Notes: generated by a model from the letters alone, not told the origin. Shown: positions 40,545 through 48,720, counted from the stretch's first letter. The stretch is DNA of 64,000 bases from JAHCHG01 sp965214585 (GCA_965214585.1 OZ243957.1:496001-560000); one strand, 5' to 3'. Program-made: numbers and translations.

Positions 40545-40551
40545 GCCTAAC
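40545..40551 (-). other. attI border (recombination point)
   Basis: On the minus strand GTTAGGC, the standard GTTRRRY box, directly precedes the first cassette. The left border of the attI region lies here; upstream (right) the palindromic 40553-40572 and the promoter Pc follow. The exact attI extent needs integrase binding data. Confidence 0.75.
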
Positions 40552-40552
40552 T

Positions 40553-40572
40553 ATTATTCGATAACGAATAAT
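40553..40572. repeat. Palindrome next to attI
   Basis: ATTATTCG pairs with CGAATAAT around a 4-base loop (ATAA), next to the attI border and overlapping the probable start site of Pc transcripts. It may bind the integrase or a regulator. Confidence 0.5.
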
Positions 40573-40576
40573 GCAA

Positions 40577-40606
40577 ATAATACACCCATTCCGTTTTTTG
40601 TGTCAA
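40577..40606 (-). promoter_or_regulatory. Cassette promoter Pc
   Basis: On the minus strand TTGACA (40601-40606) and TATTAT (40577-40582) are separated by 18 bp: a consensus -35 and a five-of-six -10. It would transcribe leftward through attI into cassette 1. Position between intI and attI is right for the Pc promoter of integrons. Confidence 0.75.
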
Positions 40607-40626
40607 ATAAATTTTATATTCCGCGT

Positions 40627-40654
40627 TTGACGGATTATATCACTATTTTATACA
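40627..40654 (+). promoter_or_regulatory. Probable intI promoter
   Basis: TTGACG (40627-40632), 16-bp spacer, TATACA (40649-40654), about 50 bp before the intI start. Opposite and close to Pc, so the two may compete, as in other integrons. Confidence 0.5.
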
Positions 40655-40705
40655 AATAATACATATATTTCGGATTATAGATTTTTATCGTTTGGAGGAA
40701 AGCAA

Positions 40706-41674
40706 ATGTCAAAACAATCAAAATCCCCGTTTCTCGAATCTGTGCGTGGTTTGATTCGCGTTAAGCATTTGAGTTATCGCACCGAAGAGGCTTATATCGG
40801 TTGGATTCGGCGGTTTATTTTGTTTCACGACAAACGGCATCCGCAAGAGATGGGCGCGGATGAGGTCAAAGCGTTTTTAACGCATTTGGCGGTTGAGGGG
40901 AATGTTGCCGCTTCGACTCAGAATCAGGCGTTTGCTGCACTTTTGTTTCTTTATCGGGATTTTTTCGGGAAACCGCTCGAAGGTTTGCGCGATGTCGTTC
41001 GCGCCAAGATGCCGCAGCGTCTGCCTGATGTTTTGACGAAGGACGAGGTGCGTCAGGTTCTCGCTTTTTTGAGTGGTGAAAAATTGCTTGTGGCTAATTT
41101 GCTCTACGGCGCGGGTTTGCGGCTGCGCGAAGCGTTGCGGCTGCGCGTTAAAGACCTCGATTTTGAATATCGGCAGATTATGGTGCGCGACGGCAAGGGC
41201 GCGAAGGATCGTGTAACTGTTTTGCCGGAAACGGTTATCGCTCCGCTTACCGAACATCTGGGGCGCGTTCGTCTGATTCACGAAGAAGATTTGCGGCTCG
41301 GTTTCGGCGAGGTTTATTTGCCGTTTGCTCTTGAAAGAAAGTATAAAAATGCCAATCGTGAATGGATTTGGCAGTATGTTTTTCCCGCCGCCAAACGCTC
41401 GCTTGATCCGCGTTCAGACAAACATCGGCGGCATCATCTTTCGGCAAATCTGATTCAAACCAACTTTAAAACCGCCGTCGGTCAAACTTCGATTGTCAAA
41501 AGAGCAAGTCCGCACGTTTTGCGCCACAGTTTTGCGACGCATCTGCTCGAAGCCGGTTACGATATTCGCACAATTCAAAATCTGCTCGGACACGCGGACG
41601 TGCGGACGACGATGGTTTATACGCACGTCGTTCAGCGCGGCGGTTTCGGCGTGAAAAGTCCGGCGGATGTTTGA
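40706..41674 (+). CDS. intI: Integron integrase (IntI-type tyrosine recombinase)
   Basis: 322 aa. Catalytic pattern: the arginine in LYGAGLRLREALRLRVKD, then HVLRHSFATHLLEAGYDIRT, LLGHADVRTTMVYTHV (H-x-x-R ... H ... Y). Between these lies the IntI-specific insertion, DPRSDKHRRHHLSANLIQ, matching the segment of IntI1 that reads RRHHLYD. A strong GGAGGAAAGC site precedes the ATG. It recombines attI with attC, using the folded single strand of attC. Confidence 0.95.
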   Translation: MSKQSKSPFLESVRGLIRVKHLSYRTEEAYIGWIRRFILFHDKRHPQEMGADEVKAFLTHLAVEGNVAASTQNQAFAALLFLYRDFFGKPLEGLRDVVRAKMPQRLPDVLTKDEVRQVLAFLSGEKLLVANLLYGAGLRLREALRLRVKDLDFEYRQIMVRDGKGAKDRVTVLPETVIAPLTEHLGRVRLIHEEDLRLGFGEVYLPFALERKYKNANREWIWQYVFPAAKRSLDPRSDKHRRHHLSANLIQTNFKTAVGQTSIVKRASPHVLRHSFATHLLEAGYDIRTIQNLLGHADVRTTMVYTHVVQRGGFGVKSPADV

Positions 41675-41678
41675 AAAA

Positions 41679-41797
41679 TTATTCGGCGTTTAATACCTGC
41701 GCGACGGTTTCTTTTTTCAAGCCTCTACCGTTTTTATTGTAATCCGTAAGAGAAATTTGTTTATCGCGCCAAGCGTCGAGGTGTCTGACTTGGTGAA
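41679..41797 (-). pseudogene. Duplicated 3' end of the radical SAM gene
   Basis: The minus strand encodes HQVRHLDAWRDKQISLTD, continuing to LKKETVAQVLNAE and a stop, nearly the same as the last 39 codons of the gene at 43743-44768 (HQVGHLDAWRDKQISLSD...). It lacks a start and begins 4 bp after the intI stop codon, in direct repeat with the true gene end. Confidence 0.8.
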
Positions 41798-41809
41798 TAA
41801 AAATTGAAA

Positions 41810-42334
41810 TCAGAACGAAATGCTGTAAGTTAAACCCGGTTTTTTACCTTCGACCATCATAAAACCGATCTGATGCCGTTTGTATGTGTAATTGACGAGC
41901 GGGTGAACTTTTACGCCGTCGAAAAGAATCGTCGAACTGAAATTGTTTGTAAAATAGACGTTCAAACCGCCGATGACGCGGGCGCGATTTTCAAACGTGC
42001 CGTAGGCGATACCGACGTAGGGCGCAATCGGCAAGCCGGTTTCGCGCTCCAGATTTTTGCTCGCTGTCGCATAGAACGATTGTCCCGAAGGCGTTCCGAT
42101 GCGGTCTGAACTCGTGCCTAAAATTATCGCAGGACGGTTTTCCGTTTCCGTTAAAGCCACGAAATTGGCAAGTGGCGAAACTTTTCCAGCCAGCGGATTA
42201 TATTCGATTCCGACGGAAAGACGCGGCGTAACCTGATACGTCAGAGTATTTCGCCACTTGGCGCGGTCTAAAATGTTCGGCACGAACCGCACACCGTAAG
42301 TCCATCTATAATTGTTTTGTTCCGTCCCGCTCAC
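41810..42334 (-). CDS. Probable outer-membrane beta-barrel protein
   Basis: 174 aa. Alternating hydrophobic strands (LTYQVTPRLSVGIEYNPLAG, RVIGGLNVYFTNNFSSTILFDG) and the last strand KKPGLTYSISF ending in phenylalanine fit an outer-membrane barrel, but there is no own signal peptide; the start is 28 bp after the upstream gene's stop. It may be a fragment of a longer protein, or be exported with another start. Co-transcribed with the thioredoxin-like gene. Confidence 0.55.
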   Translation of the reverse strand: MSGTEQNNYRWTYGVRFVPNILDRAKWRNTLTYQVTPRLSVGIEYNPLAGKVSPLANFVALTETENRPAIILGTSSDRIGTPSGQSFYATASKNLERETGLPIAPYVGIAYGTFENRARVIGGLNVYFTNNFSSTILFDGVKVHPLVNYTYKRHQIGFMMVEGKKPGLTYSISF

Positions 42335-42361
42335 GGCGCGACCTTCTCCCGGTCAGAGAGG

Positions 42362-43264
42362 TCAGGACGGAACGCTCGACGCTTTTGATGGTTTCTCTTT
42401 GACCTTTTCGGCAGGTTTTTCGACGCTGCTTTCCGCCGTTTCGAGCATCGAATCAATCTGCTTTTTCAGATCGGCGGCGTTGACGATGCCGGAGACGACT
42501 TTGACGATCTTGCCGTTTTTGTCAATCACAACAGTTCCGGGCAACGCGCCGCCGAGTCCGAAGCGCATCATATCGGCAACGCCCGCGCCCATCCAGATCG
42601 GGAAATTGACTTTAGTTTCCTTAATAAACTGCAAAACTTTCGGACGGTCTTCCGCTTCGTCGGTTGACGCGCCGATGACTTGAACGCCGAGCGCGGCGTA
42701 TTCGTTTTGAATCGCCGCCAAGTCAGGCATTTCCTCGCGGCACGGAACGCAGTATGTCGCCCAAAAATTCAAAATAACGATGCGCCCTTTAAATTGGCTC
42801 AAACTTTGTTCGCCGCCGAATAAATCCTTGAGTTTTAATTCGGCTGTCTGCCCCAAAACATCCTGCGCTTCGCGTTCGGCAAGACTTTTTTCCAAAACTT
42901 CGAGCGTGTCAACACGAAATATATTCGCCGATTTCTTCTTTTTCACCGCGCCCGAAACCGAAACTTTTTTCCCGACAAATTCGAGCCAATTTTTTCCCGG
43001 CAATTTGAATCTGCCCTGCTCCAACTGATAAAGCGTAAATGTGTCGCCCGTCCGCACGGCAAGCAAAGTCGGATCGCCGCCTTCAACACACGAGACGGCT
43101 TTCAGCAAATCTTCCGCCGTCCCGAACTCAACCTTCGTGCGGTCTGCTTCCGCCCAACAATCGGCACAGCAGACGACCTGTCCTTCAAATTTAACCACCG
43201 AATTCTGTGCCTGAATCGCCGCACAAAACAAAAATAATGCCAACAAAATAACTAATTTTCTCAT
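42362..43264 (-). CDS. TlpA/ResA-like thioredoxin protein with extra N-terminal domain
   Basis: 300 aa with signal peptide (MRKLVILLALFLFCAAIQAQ). The C-terminal half, VILNFWATYCVPCREEMPDLAAIQ, has the CxxC redox pair of the TlpA/AhpC-TSA family, and GVQVIGASTDEAEDRPKVLQFI follows. The N-terminal 130 residues form another domain with CCADC. It would reduce disulfides in the periplasm, as in cytochrome maturation. Ends in a lysine/proline/glutamate-rich tail. Confidence 0.85.
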   Translation of the reverse strand: MRKLVILLALFLFCAAIQAQNSVVKFEGQVVCCADCWAEADRTKVEFGTAEDLLKAVSCVEGGDPTLLAVRTGDTFTLYQLEQGRFKLPGKNWLEFVGKKVSVSGAVKKKKSANIFRVDTLEVLEKSLAEREAQDVLGQTAELKLKDLFGGEQSLSQFKGRIVILNFWATYCVPCREEMPDLAAIQNEYAALGVQVIGASTDEAEDRPKVLQFIKETKVNFPIWMGAGVADMMRFGLGGALPGTVVIDKNGKIVKVVSGIVNAADLKKQIDSMLETAESSVEKPAEKVKEKPSKASSVPS

Positions 43265-43359
43265 TTAATAATCTCCAAAAATAAATACAGATAGACCGAT
43301 AACCGCGCTTTCACGAAGAAAACGCTTGATAATAAACGACATTTGTAATTGAAGATTAA

Positions 43360-43719
43360 TTAAATACGAAGCACGGACAGAAGTTTCAAAGGCGGTTCTC
43401 GAAACGGCGTTTTGCCGTCGCGCCGCAGGATTTTAGCGGGAGCAAATTTTATGGAATTAACTGGAAAAACCGTCTGTAAAACGACGGGCGATATTCGAAA
43501 ATCAAAAGCCGCACGTTCGGAAACCGTCGCGGCAGGCGCATTTACAATCGAACAAGAATCCGGTTCGGACGCATCCGACATTTCGCTTAAAACTGAATTA
43601 TATTGAACAGTTTCCGCACTTTCATCAGCGCAAGTCAAAACACAAGCCGCAAACAGCCATAAAAAACAAAAAGGCAAAATTGCGGAAGTAAATTTTTTAA
43701 GCGAAATCTGCATCATCAA
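43360..43719 (-). CDS. Small secreted protein of unknown function
   Basis: 119 aa; MMMQISLKKFTSAILPFCFLWLFAACVLTCADE is a signal peptide with a lipobox-like LFAAC. The rest (EPDSCSIVNAPAATVSERAAFDF, then REPPLKLLSVLRI) is featureless. 20 bp downstream starts the radical SAM gene end. Function unknown; expression uncertain. Confidence 0.5.
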   Translation of the reverse strand: MMMQISLKKFTSAILPFCFLWLFAACVLTCADESAETVQYNSVLSEMSDASEPDSCSIVNAPAATVSERAAFDFRISPVVLQTVFPVNSIKFAPAKILRRDGKTPFREPPLKLLSVLRI

Positions 43720-43742
43720 AACTATAAGAAATTATACAAATT

Positions 43743-44768
43743 TTATTTGACATTCAAAACCTGCGCGACGGTTTCTTTTTTCAAGCCTTTGCCGTTTTTG
43801 TTATTGTAATCGCTGAGAGAGATTTGCTTGTCGCGCCAAGCGTCGAGATGTCCGACTTGGTGAACGCATTGGATCGTGCAGGTCGGGGCGCACCATTTTT
43901 CGGTGATGTATTCGCGGCGCATATCCGAATGCGTGTATTCGAGAAGCGGAATTCCGGGCGTTCCGCGCTGCTGCGAACACCAACTGACGATGCCCGCTTC
44001 GTCAACATACAAATATCTCGCTCCGGCGCGGCATTTCCAGTCGTATTCGCCTCCTTCGACAAGCTGATCTTGAAACCAATTCCAACGCGCGTAGCTTCGC
44101 GTTCCTTTGGCTTTGATTTCTTTGTAAACTTCTTTTTCCCGTTCGGTCAAGCCTTTATTCAAGCCCATTTCGTCGTGAATTACGCCGACGGTTGACGAAA
44201 AACCGAGTTCGCCGGCGCGATTGGCGATAATTAACGCTTCGTCCGGGTTTGCCACGCCGCCGCCGACTACCGAATTTATATTGACTTTGAATTTCGCGTG
44301 TTCGGCGAGATTGACGAGTTTTGCGTCCAAAACTTTCAGACTCTTTTTGGAAACATCGTCCGGCGTTACGTTATCAATCGAAATTTGCAGATAATCGAGT
44401 CCGGCTTCGTTTAATTTTTTGATCTTATCAACTTGAAAATAATAACCGTTCGAGATCAAACCGGCGATCATTTTGTGCTTACGAATGCGGGCGATAATTT
44501 CAAAAATTTCCGGGTGCATCATCGGTTCGCCGCCGGAGATCGTAATAACCGAACTGCCGAATTCGTGGAGTTTATCAATCCGTTTGAGCATTACATCAAT
44601 CGGCACGGGATCGCTGGTTTTATCGTATTCGTTGCAGTATGTGCAGGACAGATTGCACCGCCGCATCGGGACGATGTGAACTAAAACCGGATGTTTCGTT
44701 GACGCGAAGGCACGAATCGTGTGCCGGACTCCGCGCGTGAAACGACTGAAACTGCTTGCCTTTGGCAT
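43743..44768 (-). CDS. Radical SAM protein with SPASM-like C-terminus
   Basis: 341 aa. VPMRRCNLSCTYCNEYDK has the CxxxCxxC iron-sulfur motif, followed by ITISGGEPMMHPE (GGE motif) and GLDYLQISIDNV. The C-terminal part has CRAGARYLYVDEAGIVSWCS and CAPTCTIQC, cysteines of a SPASM/twitch cluster. Relatives modify peptides, sugars or lipids; the substrate is not inferable. Its last 39 codons are duplicated beside intI. Confidence 0.85.
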   Translation of the reverse strand: MPKASSFSRFTRGVRHTIRAFASTKHPVLVHIVPMRRCNLSCTYCNEYDKTSDPVPIDVMLKRIDKLHEFGSSVITISGGEPMMHPEIFEIIARIRKHKMIAGLISNGYYFQVDKIKKLNEAGLDYLQISIDNVTPDDVSKKSLKVLDAKLVNLAEHAKFKVNINSVVGGGVANPDEALIIANRAGELGFSSTVGVIHDEMGLNKGLTEREKEVYKEIKAKGTRSYARWNWFQDQLVEGGEYDWKCRAGARYLYVDEAGIVSWCSQQRGTPGIPLLEYTHSDMRREYITEKWCAPTCTIQCVHQVGHLDAWRDKQISLSDYNNKNGKGLKKETVAQVLNVK

Positions 44769-45055
44769 CTTAAATCTGAATAAACTCCTAAAATGATTTT
44801 GTTAAAAAAACTCTCGATTATCTAAAATGTTTGCAAATTTTAGTTGTTCTGCTTTTAACGATTTAACCGATAAAATAATTGAGAGTTTAAGAACCGGAAA
44901 CTACTTCTCGCTTACATTGATAACTCTCTTTATTTAATTTGCCCGCATTTCAAACGATCAATCAAACTTTTGATTATATGTTCAAAGTGTTGTCATTTCA
45001 AATCAAAGCAAAAAGACTTCGGCAAAATTGACCGAAGCCTTGAAAATAAAATGTA

Positions 45056-45193
45056 ATACCAAGTTGCGTGAATGAAGGCGGAAACCCGACAGTTATGGAG
45101 GGTGCTGTTTTTAATATCAGCTTTTGAGTTTCAAACAGCACCCTTGTTGACACGCGGGTTTCCGCCTTTCCTCTTTTTCACGCAACTTGGTAT
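45056..45193. repeat. 138-bp nested palindrome
   Basis: ATACCAAGTTGCGTGAA and AAGGCGGAAACCCG on the left invert to CGGGTTTCCGCCTT and ACGCAACTTGGTAT on the right; within lies a second hairpin GGGTGCTGTTT/AAACAGCACCC. Likely a palindromic repeat (RIT/REP type) or MITE. It is part of the gene-free gap 44769-45506. Confidence 0.7.
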
Positions 45194-45240
45194 AACTCTT
45201 TGACAATTAGTGGTGGAAAATCTTTCAGTCAGTATTTCTG

Positions 45241-45439
45241 TCGCCAACGGCGATTAACATTATAGCCTAGCGAGAATCGCTAAGTCAGACGAATCAAAAA
45301 CTCCGTCGCTGAAGGCGACGAACAAATTATGTGAAAATTGTTGCTCACTTTCAGCGAGCGATTGATATATTGCGACAACATATAGTTTCGGCGAAAAACG
45401 CCTGCACTTTATACTGTATTGTTGGTCGCCGCCCGCGAC
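45241..45439. repeat. Cluster of short stem-loops
   Basis: Within about 200 bp: TCGCC-AAC-GGCGA (45241-45253), TAGCGA-GAA-TCGCTA (45268-45282), CGTCGC-TGAAG-GCGACG (45304-45320), GGCG-AAAAA-CGCC (45390-45402), GTCGC-CGCCC-GCGAC (45425-45439). Three share the core GTCGC/GCGAC. A 65-aa frame on the minus strand (45260-45457) is not called as a gene because it is made of these hairpins. Confidence 0.6.
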
Positions 45440-45506
45440 GCAAGAAAAAAAATACAATTAAATCTAACCAATAATTATCAAAGAGCCTAAAATGTTTAAA
45501 ACTTTA

Positions 45507-46199
45507 TTATCCTTTTATTTCCTTAGTTCCCTTTGGCAGATCAATTATGAAATAAGAGGCTTTCAGCGTTACATTTTTCTCCAAGTTTGAAAGAAAAATT
45601 GTCGTCGCATCGCCGTTGCTTTCGGTGACTTTTATCTGAAGCGGCATACCGTTTCCGTCAACCCACATTTCAGCCGTCTTAAATTGCGCCTTGGTTTTCG
45701 GAGTCATCTGCAAATGCCACGTCGGAGTTCCGCCTTTGACATCTTCCTTGCCGATATATTTTACGTCGTAATTTTTTTTCAACTCCGATCTCGACATATT
45801 CAGGAAAGCGAACAAATTATTTGCCTTGCCGTTTCCCTTCGCCTTGTTTGCGTCGCCGACAATCGCCTGTTTGTGGCGCGGGCGGTAAATAACATATTTA
45901 TTGTTTACAACCGACAAAATTTCCTGCGGATCGCTCCAATCAATGCGAAAAGTCGCACTTTTTCCCGTCGTTGAAATATACGCCGCTTTTCCTTTCATCA
46001 CGTCGTGTATGCCAAGCTGCGAATTGAATTTGTCCATCAAAACATCGGCGCGAAGCGTGTCTAAACTGTTTCGATGCGCTTCCATTCGCTTGTAAATTTC
46101 GTTTATCTGTCCCTGCGCTTTTGCATTCGTTACGGCAAACGCGTTGAAAAACAAAGCGACGGCAAAAACCGCAAAACCTGCTCTTAAAAATAATTTCAT
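45507..46199 (-). CDS. LolA-like outer-membrane lipoprotein carrier domain protein
   Basis: 230 aa from the ATG at 46199, which starts a signal peptide (MKLFLRAGFAVFAVALFFNAF). QINEIYKRMEAHRNSLDTLRADVLMDKF and GKSATFRIDWSDPQEILSVVNNKYVIYRP are the start and central strands of LolA-like unclosed barrels, and WLQMTPK-type strands (TWHLQMTPKTK, MPLQIKVTES) follow. It probably binds lipoprotein lipid tails or other lipids in the periplasm. Confidence 0.75.
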   Translation of the reverse strand: MKLFLRAGFAVFAVALFFNAFAVTNAKAQGQINEIYKRMEAHRNSLDTLRADVLMDKFNSQLGIHDVMKGKAAYISTTGKSATFRIDWSDPQEILSVVNNKYVIYRPRHKQAIVGDANKAKGNGKANNLFAFLNMSRSELKKNYDVKYIGKEDVKGGTPTWHLQMTPKTKAQFKTAEMWVDGNGMPLQIKVTESNGDATTIFLSNLEKNVTLKASYFIIDLPKGTKEIKG

Positions 46200-46254
46200 A
46201 TAAATAACTCCTGTATAAAAAGTATCTTCACCCGAAATTGAATATAGAGGAAAA

Positions 46255-46560
46255 TCAGCGAATGTCAATTTCGTAAAAGATGTTTCCGTTTGCGTCCCGT
46301 TTTTCGTGCCAATCCAAAACTTCGGCTTTCGGGTTTCCACTCCAACGCTTGACGCGCTTGTTCATCTCGCTTTTATCGGATGAAAAATCTTCGGGTTTGA
46401 CGATTAAACGCGCCGTCTGGGTTGCAAGCGTTTCGCGTTTGTCAAACCAGACTTTCGGTGTCAGGAAAATAAATGCGACGATCAAAAGACAGAACAGATC
46501 ATATTGCCAAGTCCCGCGCGAATAATTCCATTGAACGAATTTTTTTAAGAAATTTAACAT
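46255..46560 (-). CDS. Small membrane protein of unknown function
   Basis: 101 aa with one hydrophobic segment (YDLFCLLIVAFIFLTPKVWF) and a charged C-terminal region (KSEMNKRVKRWSGNPKAEVLDWHEKRD). It lies just upstream of the LolA-like gene on the same strand, so the two may be co-expressed. Confidence 0.6.
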   Translation of the reverse strand: MLNFLKKFVQWNYSRGTWQYDLFCLLIVAFIFLTPKVWFDKRETLATQTARLIVKPEDFSSDKSEMNKRVKRWSGNPKAEVLDWHEKRDANGNIFYEIDIR

Positions 46561-46561
46561 C

Positions 46562-46662
46562 TTCGATGTTGTTCATTGTTCGTGGTTCATCGTTCATTGT
46601 TTGTTTTATTTGGAATTGTTCTCTTTTCTTCAAACAATCAACGATGAACAATCAACATTGAA
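46562..46662. repeat. Hairpin of about 7-bp units (GTTCATT/GTTCGTG type)
   Basis: Left part GATGTTGTTCATTGTTCGTG continues with GGTTCATCGTTCATTGTTTG; right part CAAACAATCAACGATGAACA and ATCAACATTGAACA inverts these units. It separates the ABC ATPase gene from the small membrane protein gene. Confidence 0.6.
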
Positions 46663-46667
46663 CAAAT

Positions 46668-47342
46668 TTAATTTTCTTCAATCATCCCGTCGCGTATCCG
46701 AATAATTCTCGAACAGAATGCGGCGGCTTCTTCGTCGTGCGTAATCATCAGAATCGTCTGACTCAGAGTTTTGTTAAGTTCTTTGAACATTTCCAGAACG
46801 ATCTGCGAATTTTCCGTGTCGAGATTTCCCGTTGGCTCGTCGGCTAAAATTATCGCCGGATTGTTGATAATCGCTCTGGCTAGAGCTACTCTCTGCTGCT
46901 CGCCGCCGGAAAGTTCAAGCGGTTTGTGATTCATTTTATCTTCGATTTGCAGCAGGCGCAAAACTTCTCTGCGTCGTTCCGCGTTTCCGCCGTTTCCCGA
47001 ATGAATTCTTTCGGCGAGTTTCAGATTTCCGTCGGCGGTCAAGGTCGGGAAAAGATTAAACCTTTGAAAAACAAAACCGATTTTGCGGCGGCGAATGTCG
47101 GTTCGCTGCGCGTCGGAAACTTTTGCCAAATCTTCGTCGCCGATGATAATACTGCCGCTTGTCGGCGATAAAAGCCCGCCCAAAAGATGCAGAAGCGTTG
47201 ATTTTCCGCAGCCCGAAGGTCCCATTATCGCCACAAATTCGCCTTTTTCGATGTTAAGCGAAACGCCGCGCAAAGCCGGAACTTCCACTTTTCCGATTTT
47301 GTAAATCTTGGTTAAATCTTCCGTTTTTAGAATCGTTTCCAT
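46668..47342 (-). CDS. ABC transporter ATP-binding protein, LolD-like
   Basis: 224 aa. Walker A GPSGCGKST near residue 42, signature LSGGEQQRVALARAI near 144, Walker B ILADEPTGNLDTE and H-loop ITHDEEAA. Its permease is not adjacent; downstream are a small membrane protein and the LolA-like gene, upstream a lipoprotein, an arrangement that suggests lipoprotein transport (inference). Confidence 0.85.
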   Translation of the reverse strand: METILKTEDLTKIYKIGKVEVPALRGVSLNIEKGEFVAIMGPSGCGKSTLLHLLGGLLSPTSGSIIIGDEDLAKVSDAQRTDIRRRKIGFVFQRFNLFPTLTADGNLKLAERIHSGNGGNAERRREVLRLLQIEDKMNHKPLELSGGEQQRVALARAIINNPAIILADEPTGNLDTENSQIVLEMFKELNKTLSQTILMITHDEEAAAFCSRIIRIRDGMIEEN

Positions 47343-47432
47343 TTTTCTAAGTGAGAAGTAAGAAATGAGAAGTAAAAGAATTTTTTGTTTTCAAATTCAA
47401 TAAATTCTCACTTCTCATTTCTCGCCTTTCTT
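47341..47432. repeat. Hairpin of about 7-bp units (TGAGAAR type), second copy
   Basis: Left arm AAGTGAGAAGTAAGAAATGA, right arm TCTCACTTCTCATTTCTCGC. It lies between the lipoprotein and ABC ATPase genes, just like the one at 13018. Confidence 0.6.
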
Positions 47433-48511
47433 CACTTTTCGCTTTTCGCTTTCAGTTCTTCGCCGACTTTATTTCCGCTTACTTCCAGAAGTTTTTTGTC
47501 CAGATCAACGACGGGCAGATTCCAGCGGTTTTCCAAAACGAAAGCCGTGTTCGGAAAATCCTTGCCGATAATAACTTTTTGCGGCGATTGATATTCCAGA
47601 CTCATTTTATATTTTTCCTTTGGGCGCGTAACTTCTATGCGGTGCGGCATATTTTGATATTCGCCCGTTTCGGTCAAAGTTCCGGCTTTTCCGTAAATTA
47701 TATCCGAATCAATTTCGCCGCGACTGTCAAAAATCTGTTGTCTTGCCAATCTGACCGAACCGACCCGATCAAACCAAAACCTGCGCGAAACGCTTAACGA
47801 ACCGTCTTCATTTTTACTAAGTTCGTCTAAAATATAATAACCGCGCAAAACCCAGCGCAGAGGAGATTTTTTCTTTTGACTTAAATCAAATTCTTCCTGA
47901 AAAATCGTGCTTTGCGTGTAGAAAAAATTCGACGTATCAATCGGACGCATCAAAATCGCATCGGTAAAATGCTGCGGGCGGAGATTTGCAAAGGCGTTGA
48001 CGTTTTGCTTTAGAACTTTTCCGCCGTTCTCAAACTCCATACTTTTTACTTTTTCCTGCAAAACCGAATAATCCGCATCATTTGTGCCGACGACGAACTG
48101 CTTGTATTTCCCGCCCGCGCCGTCCTCTAAAATCGCCACGCGGAACTTTTCGCCGTCGGAAGTCATTTTTGCAATATCCGTGAGAAAAACCGGAAGCTGA
48201 ATTTCAAGCAGAATACTTCCCGGACGCTGAACCGCAACAATTCCCGGCGCGGTTTTGAACTTTTCGGCAACTCCCGTTTCGGCAAAGGAATTATCTTCAA
48301 ATTTCAAATCTATTTTGCCGTAAAGCGAATTTACCTTGGCAATATTATTTATTTGATCGAACAGATCGGCGACTGCCGCATCTTCGGTTTTCAGAAGCGT
48401 CGCCGTTTCCTGTTTGGTGCTTGGCTTAAAAACACTACAACCGCTTGACAGCAAAATGCTTGTCAGAAGCGTAAATAATAATAATTTTAATGATTTATGT
48501 CGGGTAAACAT
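47432..48511 (-). CDS. Lipoprotein, DUF4292-like
   Basis: 359 aa from the ATG at 48511, which begins the lipoprotein signal (LLLFTLLTSILLSSGCSVF); the cysteine in SSGC would be lipidated. NSLYGKIDLKFEDNSFAETG and PGSILLEIQLPVFLTDIAKMTSDGEKFRV fit a LolA/LppX-like or DUF4292-type fold. The upstream ATG at 48565 adds 18 non-signal residues and is less likely. Probably transcribed with the downstream ABC ATPase. Confidence 0.7.
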   Translation of the reverse strand: MFTRHKSLKLLLFTLLTSILLSSGCSVFKPSTKQETATLLKTEDAAVADLFDQINNIAKVNSLYGKIDLKFEDNSFAETGVAEKFKTAPGIVAVQRPGSILLEIQLPVFLTDIAKMTSDGEKFRVAILEDGAGGKYKQFVVGTNDADYSVLQEKVKSMEFENGGKVLKQNVNAFANLRPQHFTDAILMRPIDTSNFFYTQSTIFQEEFDLSQKKKSPLRWVLRGYYILDELSKNEDGSLSVSRRFWFDRVGSVRLARQQIFDSRGEIDSDIIYGKAGTLTETGEYQNMPHRIEVTRPKEKYKMSLEYQSPQKVIIGKDFPNTAFVLENRWNLPVVDLDKKLLEVSGNKVGEELKAKSEK

Positions 48512-48720
48512 CAGAAATCTGGGATGTTTACGATGTCGGGCGTGTTGTCTTGAAAATGCTTTCACAAAATACCTTCTTTAATAAAACAAGTTTAGAAAAT
48601 AATTACCAAACCGAAGATATTACCACGAGAAGAGCGGTTTGTCATAATCAGCAAAAGACGCGGAAACGAAAACAAATTTGCTTTTCGCGCCGCGCTTTTG
48701 CCGTCAATCCGGGTTTAATT

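Larger units (their letters stand above)
22951..41674 (-). mobile_element. Chromosomal integron: IntI, attI, Pc-like promoter and 20 cassettes
   Basis: The region contains an integron-type tyrosine recombinase at the right end, divergent from a run of 20 gene cassettes reading leftward. Each cassette ends with an attC site. Most cassette genes are on the minus strand, directly following the preceding attC and ending near their own attC. The array is rich in toxin-antitoxin modules and unknown secreted proteins, as sedentary chromosomal integrons usually are. The distal (left) end adjoins the methyltransferase gene; the proximal end adjoins a duplicated tail of a radical SAM gene. Confidence 0.93.

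Noticed and set aside
45260..45457. 65-aa minus-strand frame
   Set aside because: It lies wholly within the stem-loop cluster and its codons are those of repeated hairpins; no ribosome site is convincing.
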